From Cavenderia fasciculata (taxonomy: Eukaryota > Evosea > Eumycetozoa > Acytosteliales > Cavenderiaceae), in assembly GCF_000203815.1 (NCBI RefSeq), contig NW_004457729.1, positions 1,178,674 to 1,242,673 on the forward strand: a DNA stretch of 64,000 nucleotides, in the 5' to 3' direction. Shown here piece by piece: positions 10,038 through 22,600 of this stretch (positions within the stretch are counted from its first letter, which is position 1; every line of letters begins with the position of its first letter). Below the pieces are notes generated by a model, which was not told where the DNA came from, did not search any database, and saw nothing but the letters and a program-made list of their open reading frames with translations. The position numbers and the translations under genes were made by a program.

Positions 10038-13000
10038 AGACATACATATAAGGAATACAAGGAGCAGTAACAGTACTAATTACTTCACGATAATTTTTGA
10101 ATGATTTCTTTGACGAGAATATTCTTTCACATTCGGCCATCATTGAAATGGCAGAAGATGATAGTTTCTTTTTAGTCTTTTTCAATCTGTGAACTGGCGT
10201 AAGAGCAAGACCTGCTACAAGACTCATCAAAGTGTTGTAATTATTATATTTCAATAAATATTTTGCAATATCCAAAATCTTTTCAAAAATCTTAATTCTC
10301 TTTTCTTTTTTACCTTCCATTACAATTAATGATGCTACCCAAAATGAAAACTAAAATAATAAATAAACAATAATTAGTATATATATTATTATTATTATTT
10401 TGTTTTGTTTTGTTTTCTATACATACTTGAGTTGATCTATTAATCATTCTCATAACATTTGGAGCTTTATATTTCATTTTTGGTTTGTTAAAGTTTTGAT
10501 TTAAAAGTTCACGAGCTTCGATATCTTTGAATATTTCAAAATCAATCAATGATAATTGTTGAGCAATCGATTGAGGACTACATTCGAAAAATAATTCTAT
10601 TGGTGATAAAATACTATCCTCTTGGAATTGTATTCTTGGTGGCATTTGGAATAATAATTCTAATTTTACATCTCTATCTTCCAACTAAATAAATAAAAGA
10701 GCAAGGAAAGGAAATGTTAATAAATTATATATATATATAAATTATACATGATTATTTTGTTTTCATACCAATTTGCTTAACATTTCACGAAGTGCTTTAC
10801 TTAATTCAGCATAACCATCAGAGATTAGAGTATTATCAATGAAATAATAGATTTGATCAACCAATTCTTGATCAAAATCCGATGATTGATTGACGATCCA
10901 ATATTTCAAAACTACAATCACTCTTTGTTGAATGGTTGTAATCTTTTGTTTGTTGGTAGTATACCATTCTGGAACTGTATATCTTTCAACCAACTTTGTA
11001 AATAATAAATTTGGTGACGCAAATGATTGATATGTAGTTATAAATGTTTTTAAGAATTTTGAATCTAAAAATAAAAAGTAAAAAAAAGTAAGTATTAATA
11101 TAAATTATTATTATTCTTTTCTTTTCCTTTTTCTTTTCTAATTTCTTTCAATTTACCATAATTTGAATCAGAAGTTAATAAAATGACCAATTGATTAAGA
11201 GTAGCTTTTAAACCAGTTGTAGTTGAAATATTTGGTATTTGATCTTTAAGTTGTTTTTGTTCATCCCAGACATTGATGAAATCGGCAGTAGATGGACTAC
11301 GACCACGTAGAGATGGGTGCATATTTTGTTCGGCGGCATTGATTTTAATGTTGTTGCACACTGAACAAAAGGCCTGTGTGGCAGTTTGAAGTCGAGCAAT
11401 AGCATTTAAAAGCTCACGAGAAATGGCAGCCAATTGAACCACCACCTTTTCAGGCTCGGCTGCTTGGTTTCTCGACATCCACTCTGCCTCGAGCGATGCC
11501 TGCAAACCCAAGACACGAACCGATGTGGAGAGATGGGCAATCGTTGGCACTAGATATTTCTTTGCATACAAAAGATTGGTGAATCCAGAGACTGTAGAAC
11601 TAATCTCTTCATTGTTGTACCAGTTGTATCCAATCATGCCTTGAATCTCTGGCAATGTTGGTGGTCCACGCGAAATTCTATCGGTTGCCTGTTTAATCAA
11701 TTTCAATCCATGATGATCTTTGGTCGATTCTCCTTGACATAAAATAAATAAAATTTGTAAATGTTCATATAGTTTTGTTATTGATTGATTAATTAATTGT
11801 ACACCTAAATGAAAAATAAAAATAAATTAATTAATAAATATTATCTTTTTCTTTTTTTTTTTTTTTTTGTTTCTTACTTTGAGTTGGATTAACAACTTGT
11901 TCATTTACTAAATCTAAAAGATTTAGAGATTCTTCTTCGATATTTTCACCAATATTTTGAATACCTTCGACATTTTGAGCAGAGATTGCTAATCCTTCCT
12001 TTTTCGATAGAGTTTTGCCAGTTGAACGAGCACGTAGTGATTTTCTTCCACTTGCTGTTTTCATGACTGATTCGGTGGCGGCTCCGATACGAGTGACCGT
12101 CGTGGTGGTAGTGGTGGTGGTGGTTGTAATGGTTTTGGTTGGGTTGAAAATATCAAGAGATGGTGGCGTATTGGTGCCACTGCTGCCTGACGATCGATCA
12201 GAAGGTTGAATAAAAGAGTTGGATTTTGTGAGTGACGATGGAAGTGATGAGAATAGTGGAGGCGATGGTTGTGGGGTGGCTGGCATACTGAAAAATCCAC
12301 CACTAATAGTCAATAGATTGGCAGATGGTGGAGGTGGAAGTGACATGGCTGCAATCACATTGGCATTGTGACATGCACCTTGATCGGCTGAATAACCACC
12401 GGTTTGGGTGGTTGGAGGTGGAGGAGGAAGTGGAAGATCAAGGAAATTTGGAATCGTTCCTGCCGTTTCGGCACCGGCTGTTGTTGTTGTTGGTGATGAT
12501 GATGTTGGTGGTGAATTTACAGAATTTGATGATATTGATATTGTTAGTCCTGATAAATCTAGAAAATTGAAAAATTAAAAAAAAAAAGGTTAATAATTAA
12601 ACTAAAGTTTTGATCTCATTTCCTTTTTAGTATTTCTTTTTACCTTCACATATAGAAGCAGATGAAGGTAGACCACCACCACCACCACCACCAGATGGTA
12701 AAGATGATCTAGCATTTTGTAGACTATTTATACATTCGTTAAAAACTTCCATAAATTTTCCAACTTCATCTTTGTATGCGCAATTTAATCCTATGGATTC
12801 TGTCTTGTTGGTTTGTGATGAAGTTTGTTTTGTCTCTAAAAAGACATCGCTACATTTTGCAATACTACTATTGGTTCGTACCCATTTATTATAAATACAC
12901 TACAAAAAAAAAAATGGAATAAGGGAAAAGAGGGAAAGAGTGAGTCAAGGGGGGAAATCAATCTACAAAAATGATAGATTCTATTCTACATACTCTATTA

Positions 13001-13194
13001 TCATTTGAAATGGCGACCATTCTATATCTCAATTCCTTGTCGCTCTTTAAAATCTCTAATCGACACATTGCATTATCGAAAGGAATCCATTTTTGTTTCT
13101 CATCGCGTTGGAACAACGTCGCTGTTATACCAACCAATGATACCTCGCTAAATGTATTTTGTGAAGTTGATCGTTGTAAATGGAATAATACCAT
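9704..13194 (-). CDS. EVH1-RasGEF fusion protein
   Basis: Eight exons with agreeing phases: 13194-12994, 12899-12644, 12558-11878, 11804-11157, 11064-10769, 10684-10427, 10350-10046 and 9971-9704, giving about 970 aa. Residues ~15-130 resemble an EVH1/WH1 domain: VGITATLFQRDEKQKWIPFD, RYRMVAIS, and the late ESIGLNCAYKDEVGKFMEVF, parallel to VASP's GLNFGSKEDA segment; F28 and W36 sit where VASP has its proline-binding Tyr and Trp. A Pro/Ser/Thr-rich linker follows (LDLPLPPPPP, MSLPPPPSANLL). Residues ~596-690 are RasGEF-N (FLKTFITTYQSFASPNLLFT, VPEWYTTNKQK) and ~715-960 the catalytic Cdc25 domain, including PYIGINLTDLVFIEEGNPD. It should activate a Ras-family GTPase; the EVH1 part may tether it to proline-rich partners (inference). 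No D. discoideum gene letter is assigned. Confidence 0.88.
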
Positions 13195-15226
13195 TATTAT
13201 TATTATTATAGATTATTATTAGATTATATAGATTATGAAAAGAAATAGAAATTATTAATATTACTTTTGATTGGTAGATTATAATAATTATGATGATGAT
13301 GAAATGTGTGTAGTAGTAGTAGTAGTATTGTAGATGTACAAAAGGTGATGTATTAATAGATGAAAAGGATCCTATTTCCCAAACAACCAATTAAATCATG
13401 AATACAATAATATTGCTATATTAATTTTCAACAAAAAGCCAAACAACAACACGTGATTGATTGATTGTGTGCCTGCTTGTCTATGGATTGTGTGAGAGCG
13501 AGAGAGGAGATGAGAGTCGTTGTGATGACTTGGATTATGAGAATATTGGGATTTTAAAATAAAAGCTTTGATTTGATTGAGATCAAAGAGAGAGAGTACA
13601 AAACAAAAAGACTATTTTATATATCTTTTTAATTTTTAAACAATCTTTGTGTTGAACCCTTGCTTGCTGTTTGATCAAAAATTGATTGATTGTTTGTTTG
13701 TTTGTACAGTGAGAGGGAGCTAGAGAAAAAGAGAGAGAGAGTAGAGTGCGTGTGTGTGAGTGAGTGTGTGGGGGTGTTTTTGATCATTACCACCATGGTG
13801 ACTTTAAAACAAAAAACCTCTCGCTCTTTGTTGTTGTTTGAAGTCAAGAGGTGTGTGTGATCTATATAGATATATTGTCATCTTCTCCTTCCTTCCTTCC
13901 TTTTTACCACGACCACCATAACCCTTTTCTGCCAGGTTGGTCTCATTGATTGATTGATGGCTAGGTTGGTTTAGTTGTTAGAAAGGTTCCGAATCACCGT
14001 AATTTGTTATATATATGGGGTGTAGTAGGTACACTAGTGGCGTCGACGATACAAACACCATTCTTTATCCTTCCTTCCTTAGGGATGGTGGGTGATTAGC
14101 AATTTGGTGAGTCGGTGTTTGTTTTTGTTATGGGTGTGTTGGTTGGTTGAATGCAATGAGAATATCTATCAATTCCAAGGGTATGTAGGAGATGATAAAT
14201 TGGTGAAGATGGGTGGTGGTTGACTTTTTGTTTTATATCTACTCTCCTCTCTCTCTCGCTCTCTTGAAAGTGTTTGTGATGACTGACACACATACACACA
14301 CACACACACATGCACACCATTGGTTGCGACGATGAACTATTTCATCGTAGTCGATATATAACCTGTTGTTGTTGTTGTTGTTGGTTGGGTGTTTGTTCAA
14401 ACTGATGACTACTATACTCCTACTTTAAAGCACATAAAGTGTTTAAAAAAAAACTGATGATAGATATCACTGTAGACTTACCCCATTTTGTATGTTGTTA
14501 TTCTATCCTATATATTTCTATCTGTCTGCAACGGAATCAATAGTTGATGAATCTATGTTTATCTATCCACAAAACTGAAGGTCAGTTGTTAATGACCAAA
14601 CTACTTGAATGCTTTGATCAAGTCGATGTTATTTGAATTGATTGATTATTATTACTATAACGTATATATCCAAGAGAGAGCTCCTACACTGTTTTTTGTA
14701 AAGAGCGCCAAGAACCGTCCGATGCAAATCAAACTTTTTTTAATTGGTCGGTTTGGTTTTGGGGACGATGAGTATTTACAAAGTTATAGTAATATTAATA
14801 TAACTAGTTGTTGTTGCTTCTTGCTATTTATATATAATATATACAGTAACGAATAAGTTATTAGTAATTTATTCCAATGAACTAACTTGAACTAACTTGA
14901 ACTGAATGAATGAACAGTTTGGTTTGATAGTAGTTATTAAAGATGATGGTAAATATGAAACAAGTGATTGATTGGTTGATTGATTGATTAATTGTTGCTG
15001 TTGTTGTTGCTGTTGTGATATTGATATTTCCTTAACAGTCCTCTTTTCTTTTCCTTTCCTATCCCATCCTCAAACTCTATTACTCCCACACTGCTATTGA
15101 ACCCTACACCTTTTTAGTATCTAATTACCCTTACCTCTCTTTGTTCGACTACTACTTTTGATTGTTGCTGTTGTACAAGAGAATATTAACGGTTGGATTC
15201 AAATAATAATAATAATAATCCCAGTA

Positions 15227-15286
<60 letters not shown>

Positions 15287-16931
15287 GTTGTTGTTGTTTT
15301 TCTATTCTGTTGTTATGAATGAATGGTGAATGTGAATGAATGATTTAAATATAGTAGTAGTTGATTCACATACATATCTAGCCTGCTACATAATTATAAT
15401 CGAATCGTGGTGGTAGTAGTAATAGTAGTAGTAGTAGTGGTGACGGGATCATATTGATAGAGAGTGCTGGTTGTGGAAAGGTGGTGGTGGTGGTGTTGAA
15501 AAAATCAATCAACAGTATCAGATTTGTGGATTCATTCATCGAGAGAGTGTGCTACTAAAATCAAAAGAATGAGAAGAGTTGATTGTTCAAATTGAAGTAG
15601 GATGGGACTACAGTCAAGTCAGCATGTTCTATGTATGTTTGACAGTCAAACCCAAACCCAAATCCAAACCAAACCAAACCCAAACCCCCACAGATACAAA
15701 AATAGAAATTGACTGCAGGAGGAAGAGGAAGGGGGGGTTGAATCAATCAATCAATCAATCGATCGATAGATAAATAGTATGCGACAGACACCTATTGTCC
15801 TGTGTTGTGTGTGTTGCGAACCAATTTTACTACTATTATTATTTACTATTACTATTACTACTTGCTATGATGATGATGATGAGGATGAGGATGATTATAA
15901 TGATGACTTCAACCGATATATATATATATATATACGAATACCGAAAATAGAGAGAGGAAGAAAAAGAGGAAAAGAAAAAGAGGAGAAGGTACTAAATTTG
16001 TTCAAATGCCGGACCGGTCAACGGTACGGTTTAATTTAATTTAATGTATATTTGTTCATAAACCCACCTTTATTTTTATGCTGCTGCTGTAGTAGTAGTA
16101 GCTATGAAACTGAACTGGCTCTGTGCTGTGTCTTTGTCTCTATTTCTCTCTTCTTTTGTTTTATGTGGCTATATTTATATATCTGAAAATAAACGATTGA
16201 TGTTTTCTTGGGTGAATGAGGTGCGTGTTGCAAACACCAACAATAAATTAAAATTAAAAAAAAAAGAAATTAAGATTTTTTAAACTTTCACCGCAGTTGA
16301 GTGTCTGCTCTGTTTAAAAAATTAAATTAATTATTATTAAAGTTATTTTGATTAATTTTGTTTTTGTCTCGGCATCATAGAGGGGCTGGGGGGTAATTGA
16401 ATGGTATGGTTGTGTATCCGTTCCGATGATTGGAGGATTGTTGATTGTTGATGTACAGAAACTATCTTTTCTTCCGATCATCGGGATCTTTCTTTGGCAT
16501 GCGGTGGTGTTTTTCTCTCTCTATCTGTCAAACACACAGGTAAGATGAAAGACACGATTTTTTCACAGATCCGTGAAAAGGTGGCATTTCCACGTCTCTC
16601 ATTCAATTACTACTAGATGAAAGTTTTCAAAGTTTATTTGTGTCTTGTCTCAAGTGTCACACTGAAAAAGAAAGTAAAGTTAAGTTAAAATCTAAGCGAA
16701 ATATCATCAAGGTTTTTGTTGTTGTTTCTAAAACACAACATGTGAGCAAGGACGAGAAACATGTTCTTAAAGTTTATAATGAAAAAAAAAAAAACAATTA
16801 TTCTTTTTTACTCAAAAAACGAGTGAGACGATCGATGGGTGAATGAATGATTCTTCTGTACATTTTAATCAAATACCTTTTTTCATTATTATTATATTAT
16901 CAAATATATTAAAGAGAATAAATAGATAATA
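13195..16931. other. Long gene-free intergenic region
   Basis: 3.7 kb between the RasGEF gene (-) and TTC27 (+), divergently oriented, so both promoters lie here. It is dense in simple sequence: GT/GA-rich stretches 13690-13780, (CA)n near 14284-14309, (TTA)n 15228-15286, GTG/GTA repeats 15400-15500 and C/A-rich runs near 15650. Short open frames at 14605-14856 and 15779-16039 are low-complexity or lack an ATG and were not accepted. Two small inverted repeats near 16423-16484 and 16560-16579 are described in the findings. Confidence 0.4.
15228..15286. repeat. (TTA)n microsatellite
   Basis: About 59 bp of perfect TTA/ATT repeat, followed directly by (GTT)n to about 15298. It is intergenic and seen directly. 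Confidence 0.95.
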
Positions 16932-19518
16932 ATGGTAGCATATAATATAGAAGATGTAGATCAATGGGTGATTGATAACAATATAGATAAAATAGACGAG
17001 TTGTACAACAAATATTGTAAAGATCAATCATCGGATGACTTGCAAGACATTGATCTAAAGAATGATATCATCCGAATGGCACATAGAATATTACATGCCG
17101 ATCTATATAAATCAATTACATCGTCTCCTTTTATCAAGAGTTTGATCGGGTTGGAAGAGTTTCAATCTAATCCAAACTTGACTGCTGAGGGTAAGAATAA
17201 TAATAATCATTCTTGTTTGATTTATATCTCATATCGTCTCATACCCGTTCCGTTCTCTTTTTATATTTTTAGAATATTTCTTTAAAGTTGAAAGTAAGAT
17301 TGATAATTTAACATTGGATGGACACCCATTGGCTGTATTATTGACGGGTGTTACACTATTGAATTTGTTTGTACAAATCAATTGGACTGGACCGACAGTA
17401 TCGATAAAGTCGGGATTGGATCTTGACAATAGATTGTTCAAGGCTGTCAAATCGATTTTGGAAGTGGATGGTGAACCAGTCTATACAAAGGTTAAACACC
17501 CATTCCTTTTGGTGTTGGCACGTATCTGTTTGGTGGAGCAATACTCTTATTTGGCTGATGTGCGATCGGCATGTTGGTGGTCATCACGTTGCATGATGAT
17601 TCATCAACGTTCATTGTCCAACCCAACACCAACCATCAAGACATTGGTCAACGAAAGATTCCAATTTGTGTCTCGGTCGTTTGCCAATGTCGCCGACAAT
17701 GAAAAGAACCAAAATGTGATTGATATGGCTGTACAGGCAAAACTCGAGCAGTCACTCTGCTACCACTACTACCGTCAACTCAACAAGACCAAGGATTCAC
17801 TTGCCGAAGCATGTGACATCTCGGGTCTCTCGGTTTCATTGACCGGTGCACTCGGACGTAGAACACGTTATCAAACATTTGATACTGCTCAATTGATTCT
17901 AGATATCAAGAGTGCACGTGAACGTACCGAACAAGATAACGACAAGATGCAAGTAGATCAAAAGGAAAAGGATTCATCGGCCGGAGTATTTGACGAGAAT
18001 CATAAATTCCAAGGTGAAGTGACCAACGATGATATCACTCTATTGTCACGTCCAAAGCTTAAAGATGCCGAGCATGATATGCGTAGTTTGAGAACCATCG
18101 ATCAAGCCATTCTCAACACTCTTTGTCTCAACATTAAAAATCAAAATCCAAACATTGGTTTGACCACCGAAGAGATGATGCCATACATGCACAAGGTTCT
18201 CCAACGTTCCAACAATTGGATGGTTCATTCACAAGGTTTGTTGATAAAGTCTCGTTTGGAAACGATTAGTAGCAAGACTGTTGAGCGTGCAGCACTCCAA
18301 GTACAGGCTTTGGTCGATCAATACGACGATCCAACCAGTACCGCTGCCGAGCGTCTCCGTTACATCTATGCAACAGACTACCCATCTAGATGGGACTTGG
18401 AAAAAGAGGTTGGAGAACGTTTTGTTTCGATTGGTGCTGCTGCCACTGCCTTTGACATTTTCGAGCGTCTTGAAATGTGGTCCGACGCTATCAGATGTCT
18501 CACATTTATGGGCAAACATGCTCGTTCTGAAGAGTTGATTCTCCAGCGTCTCGAAATCGAACCAACCCCCGAGTTGTGGTGTGTCCTCGCCGACGTTCGA
18601 GACCAACCCGAACACTACATCACTGCCTGGGAGTTGTCCAAGCGTAGATACTCTCGTGCACAACGTTCATTGGGACACTACTATATTCGAAAGGAAAAGT
18701 GGGACGAAGCAATCGATGCCTATACCCTAGCCCTTGCCATCAACCCTCTCTTCCCAGGCAGTTGGTTCTCACTTGGTTGTGCAAGTATGCGTGTAGAAAA
18801 GTGGGACGTGTCAGTCAATGCATTCTCTCGTACCATTGCCCTCGAACCAGAGGAAGGAGAAGCCTATGGTAATTTGGCATCAATCTATATGCGTCAAGGA
18901 AAGTTGGACAAGGCATTTGCCGCTCTCCAAGAAGGTATCAAACATCGTCGCGAGAATTGGAAGATGTGGGAAAACTATTTGCACGTATGCATGGGTCTCA
19001 AAGACTACCAAAACGCCTGTTTGGCCACACTCAGTATTTTTGATTTGGCAGAGAAGCGTATCAACCTTCACATTGTTCAAACCATTGCCAACTTTGTCAT
19101 TGAAGATTCTGTCGATCGTTCTGGATTCAATGGTCGTCGTTTTGAATCTGTTGTCACAGACATGTGTGACAAACTGACCGCCAAACTCACCAATAGCCCC
19201 GATCTCTGGGCACTCTGCTCTGACTATCATTTCCGTCTTGGTCATTTGGACAGAGCCATCGATCTTCAACAACGTGCCTGTCGTACCGCCGAAAGTGAAC
19301 AATGGGAAAACAGTAAAGATAGTTTTGAACGTGTCGTCAAACATCAACAAGTACTCGTCAATCTCTATCTCAAACAAGACCCAATCGTCAGTGAAAATAT
19401 TTATTCCTCAACCCTTAAAATTAAATCTTTACTTAAAAAGGTTGAATTTACTTATAGCAACACCGAACCATTTAAATTATTATTAGAATTACAATCAATT
19501 TTAGAAAATCATAAATAA
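16932..19518 (+). CDS. ttc27: TTC27 tetratricopeptide protein
   Basis: Two exons, 16932-17190 and 17273-19518, joined in phase 1, give 834 aa (human TTC27 is about 840). The N-half carries the family block LAVLLTGVTLLNLFVQINWTGP. The C-half has tandem TPRs at about 549-670 (AQRSLGHYYIRKEKWDEAID, PGSWFSLGCASMRVEKWDVS, GEAYGNLASIYMRQGKLDKA). TTC27, called EMW1 in yeast, is a conserved TPR protein linked to cell-wall integrity in yeast and to ribosome/rRNA processing in animals; its exact biochemical role is unsettled. Start: first ATG, preceded by an A-rich leader. It converges on MDN1, whose coding end is only 109 bp beyond the stop. Confidence 0.93.
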
Positions 19519-19627
19519 AAAAGAAAAAGGAAAAGATATATAAATTATTTTAAAATTATTTGTTTGTATTTATTTTTATTTATTTATATTAATTATTATT
19601 ATTTTTGTTGTTTTTTAATTTTTTGAT

Positions 19628-22600
19628 TTAAATTTGTTTAATAAGATCAAACCATTGTCTTAGGGTATCGCCAAGAATTTGAGGTAAATTATCAAGTGAA
19701 CGTAAAATGATATAATAGGGGAATGGGAATTCATTCAAATAATTTGTTGTTTGAATCTTTCCATTTACATATGATACAGACTAAAAAAAGAAAAAGAAAA
19801 AAGGAAATTAAAGTTAATATATATTTTGATTTTCTTATTCTTTTTTTAATTTTACATACTTGGAAATTTAGAATACTATTATTATTTGTTGGATTATCAA
19901 TTACGATGAAAACAATAAAGATATTTTTGTTTCTTGCTTCACGGAGGAGTTTCTTTGTATTTTCTGGATCACGAAGACTCCAACCATCGGAAATGATAAA
20001 CATGAGTTGAACGGCATCTCCAGAGGAAGATGATTGAGCTAGTTTGTTGATTTCTAGGATTTGAGTACTCTTTGCGAGGAAAGTAACCAAGTCGGTCTTT
20101 GGTTGCTTGAATTCGAATTGAGTGATGACTTGAGGACCGCATTGGTCAGAGAATGGTTGATCGAATGGATGAACAAGGTTAACGTCTTCACCAAACTTCA
20201 TGATACCCAATTGACCAACCTCCAAACGAGACATGGCACGGGAAATCATGGTAAGGGCTTCGAGGGCAAATTGACCGCTGTGGTAGAGAGCCATAGACTC
20301 TGAATCATCGATAGCGACCAATACTTGGTAGGTTCTCTTGTTTGGCTTGGTACGACGTAACCAAATCTTGTCCTTTTTGAATTGTGATGCAATGTAGGGG
20401 ATAACCTTTTTCATATTGATACGCTTGCCAGATTTGTAGTCACCTTGGAGCTTGGTGGCTAGTGTTGGTTCGAGAATAAGACGAAGTTGTTCACAGAGTT
20501 CTTGTGAAAGGTCGCTGGTGAGTTGTTCATATTTCTGCCACAACCCTGATCCATAATCAAGTTTTCCTTGATTGTCCAACTTCCATTTTTCCAAATCTTG
20601 TCTCATTTGTTCAAAATCTTCACGAGACATTTTCTTTCTATCAACTGGTTCCTTCATTTCGGCGTCCTCATCTTGATCTTCATCTTCATCTTCATTTTCC
20701 TTGAGACTACCATTCATTGCTAAAGATTCTTTGTCCTTGTCGGCAACTTCAATATCTTTAGCATTGAGACTATCTGGATCTTGTTGGTCCTTGTCCAATT
20801 CCTTCATTTCCTTCTTTTCAGCCTCTTGTTTCATTTTCTTTTCCATCATGTTCATCTTTGACATGCCAGAGATCTTTGGTTTATCTTCATCTTCCTTGGC
20901 ATCATCTTCATGTTGGACTTCTTCTTGTTCAGGTTCTTGTTGGTCATCGTCAAGGTCCATTTGATCTTCTTCTTCCAATCCATCAGATGGTTTGTTTGCT
21001 TCTTTGGGAAGATCTTGAATTTGATTGTCTTCAGCGGCACCCAAAGCTTGATCGGCGTCTTGATTATCATCATCCTTGTTGAGGAATTTGTATTCTTGAT
21101 CTTTGTTTTCCTTGGCGCTGTCATCTTGTTTTGGAGCCTTTTCCTTGTTCTTTTGTTCCTGTTGTTGTTGCTGGTCATCAAACATGTTTAGACGTTTCTT
21201 CCATTCCTTTTTGACATCACCCAATGAACGGTATGGGTTTGGATCGACACGCTTGTTTTGTTTCTTTTGGATTTGTTGTTCACCACCGTCGTTGCTCATG
21301 TTTTCCATGGATGAGTTTTTGTTGTCGTCTTGGGCAGTTGGCAAGGTTTGACCCTTGTCATCGTTGGCATTGTTGGATTGGTCTTCCTTCATCTCGTCTT
21401 CCATGTTGGAAACATCGGATTTGGTACCAGACTTGTCCTTGACTCCTAGTGGTTGTTCGGCTTGCTGTTCATTCTCTTCTTTTTGTTGTTCGTTTGATGT
21501 GAGCGAGGTTCCTTCTTCATCTTGTTTCTTTTCTTCTTCCTCCTCTTCTGGTTTTTCAGGTTCGATAGATTCGACATCGGCAGCATTGGGTGGGACGTTG
21601 AGATCATCTTGTTGTGGTTCTTGATCATCTTCTTGCTTTTCTGGATCGTTTTCATCGTCGGATTGTTGGTCCTTTTCATCGGCCGATTCATCATCGCCAG
21701 ATTCACCAACTTCTCCGTCCTTGTCCAATGGATCTTCTTCTTCTTCTCCATCCTCACCTTCTTCAGCTTCACCTTCTTCTTCCTCTTCGTCAAATTCCAT
21801 TTCCTCGGGCAATTCAAACTGATCTTCGGTTCTAGTATCCATATGATTTTGTTCAGCTTCTTGTTCTTCATTGGTTACATTTTCGCCGTCTTCCTGACCC
21901 ATTTCTTCGTCTTCCTCTTCTTCATCTTCTTCTTCTTGTTCTTGGGTCTCTTCAGTATCCTGCTTTTCCTTGTTCTTTTCCTTCTTTTCCTCCTTCTTTT
22001 CCTCCTCCTTGTCCTTTTTCTTCTTCTTGTCATCGTCTTCTTCCTTGCCCATCATTTCGTCCGAGTTGGTGTCGTCACCCTTTCCTTCTTCCTTTTGCTC
22101 TTCTTCATCTTGGACGTCCTCTTCACCCCAGAGTTTTTCATCAACTACGTTGTCTTCTGGTTGTTCGAGCTCGCCCATTTCCTTGTCGTGTTCCTTTTCC
22201 TCCTTGTCCTTGTCCAACTCGTCCTCCTTTTGGTCCTTTTCCTTGATATCGTGCATATCGCCTTCGAATTCGTCTTCACCCATATCAAAGCCTTCGTCTT
22301 CGTCCTTTTCTTCCTTGTCTTCGTCCTTTTCTTCTTGTTTGTCGCTTTCAAGGCCCATGAGTTGTTCCTTGTCTTCGATACGATCAGACACGTCCTTCTT
22401 TCCTTCACCTTCACCCATACCGGTACCCTCGACATCGTCTTCAAACTTGCCATTGTCGTCGCCACCTTCACCCTCGCCATCGCCATCCTCCTTTTTACAG
22501 AAACCTTTGGTAAAGAGTTGAGTGAATACACCTGACATGATGTATTCGAGCTTGGAGATGGTCTTGTGCATGGCAGACAGGTCAGTAACCGATTGGTCTA

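Noticed and set aside
14128-14135. TTATGGGT, the reverse complement of the DUSE promoter box of dictyostelid small RNA genes
   Set aside because: No class I RNA-like start (GTTG) or conserved 11-base motif follows at the expected distance, and one 8-bp match is expected by chance.
14605-14856. 83-codon plus-strand open frame
   Set aside because: It begins at a non-ATG codon, has no recognisable domain and sits in simple-sequence intergenic DNA.
15779-16039. 86-codon plus-strand open frame
   Set aside because: Low-complexity Asp/Tyr/Ile and Arg/Lys runs from microsatellites; no conserved pattern.
21970-22521. Ser-rich plus-strand open frame
   Set aside because: Another antisense shadow of the midasin acidic region.
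21522-22535. A 337-codon plus-strand open frame rich in Phe, Leu and Val
   Set aside because: It is the antisense of the Glu/Asp/Lys-rich acidic region of midasin; GAA/GAG repeats read backwards give TTC/CTC codons and a false membrane-like protein.
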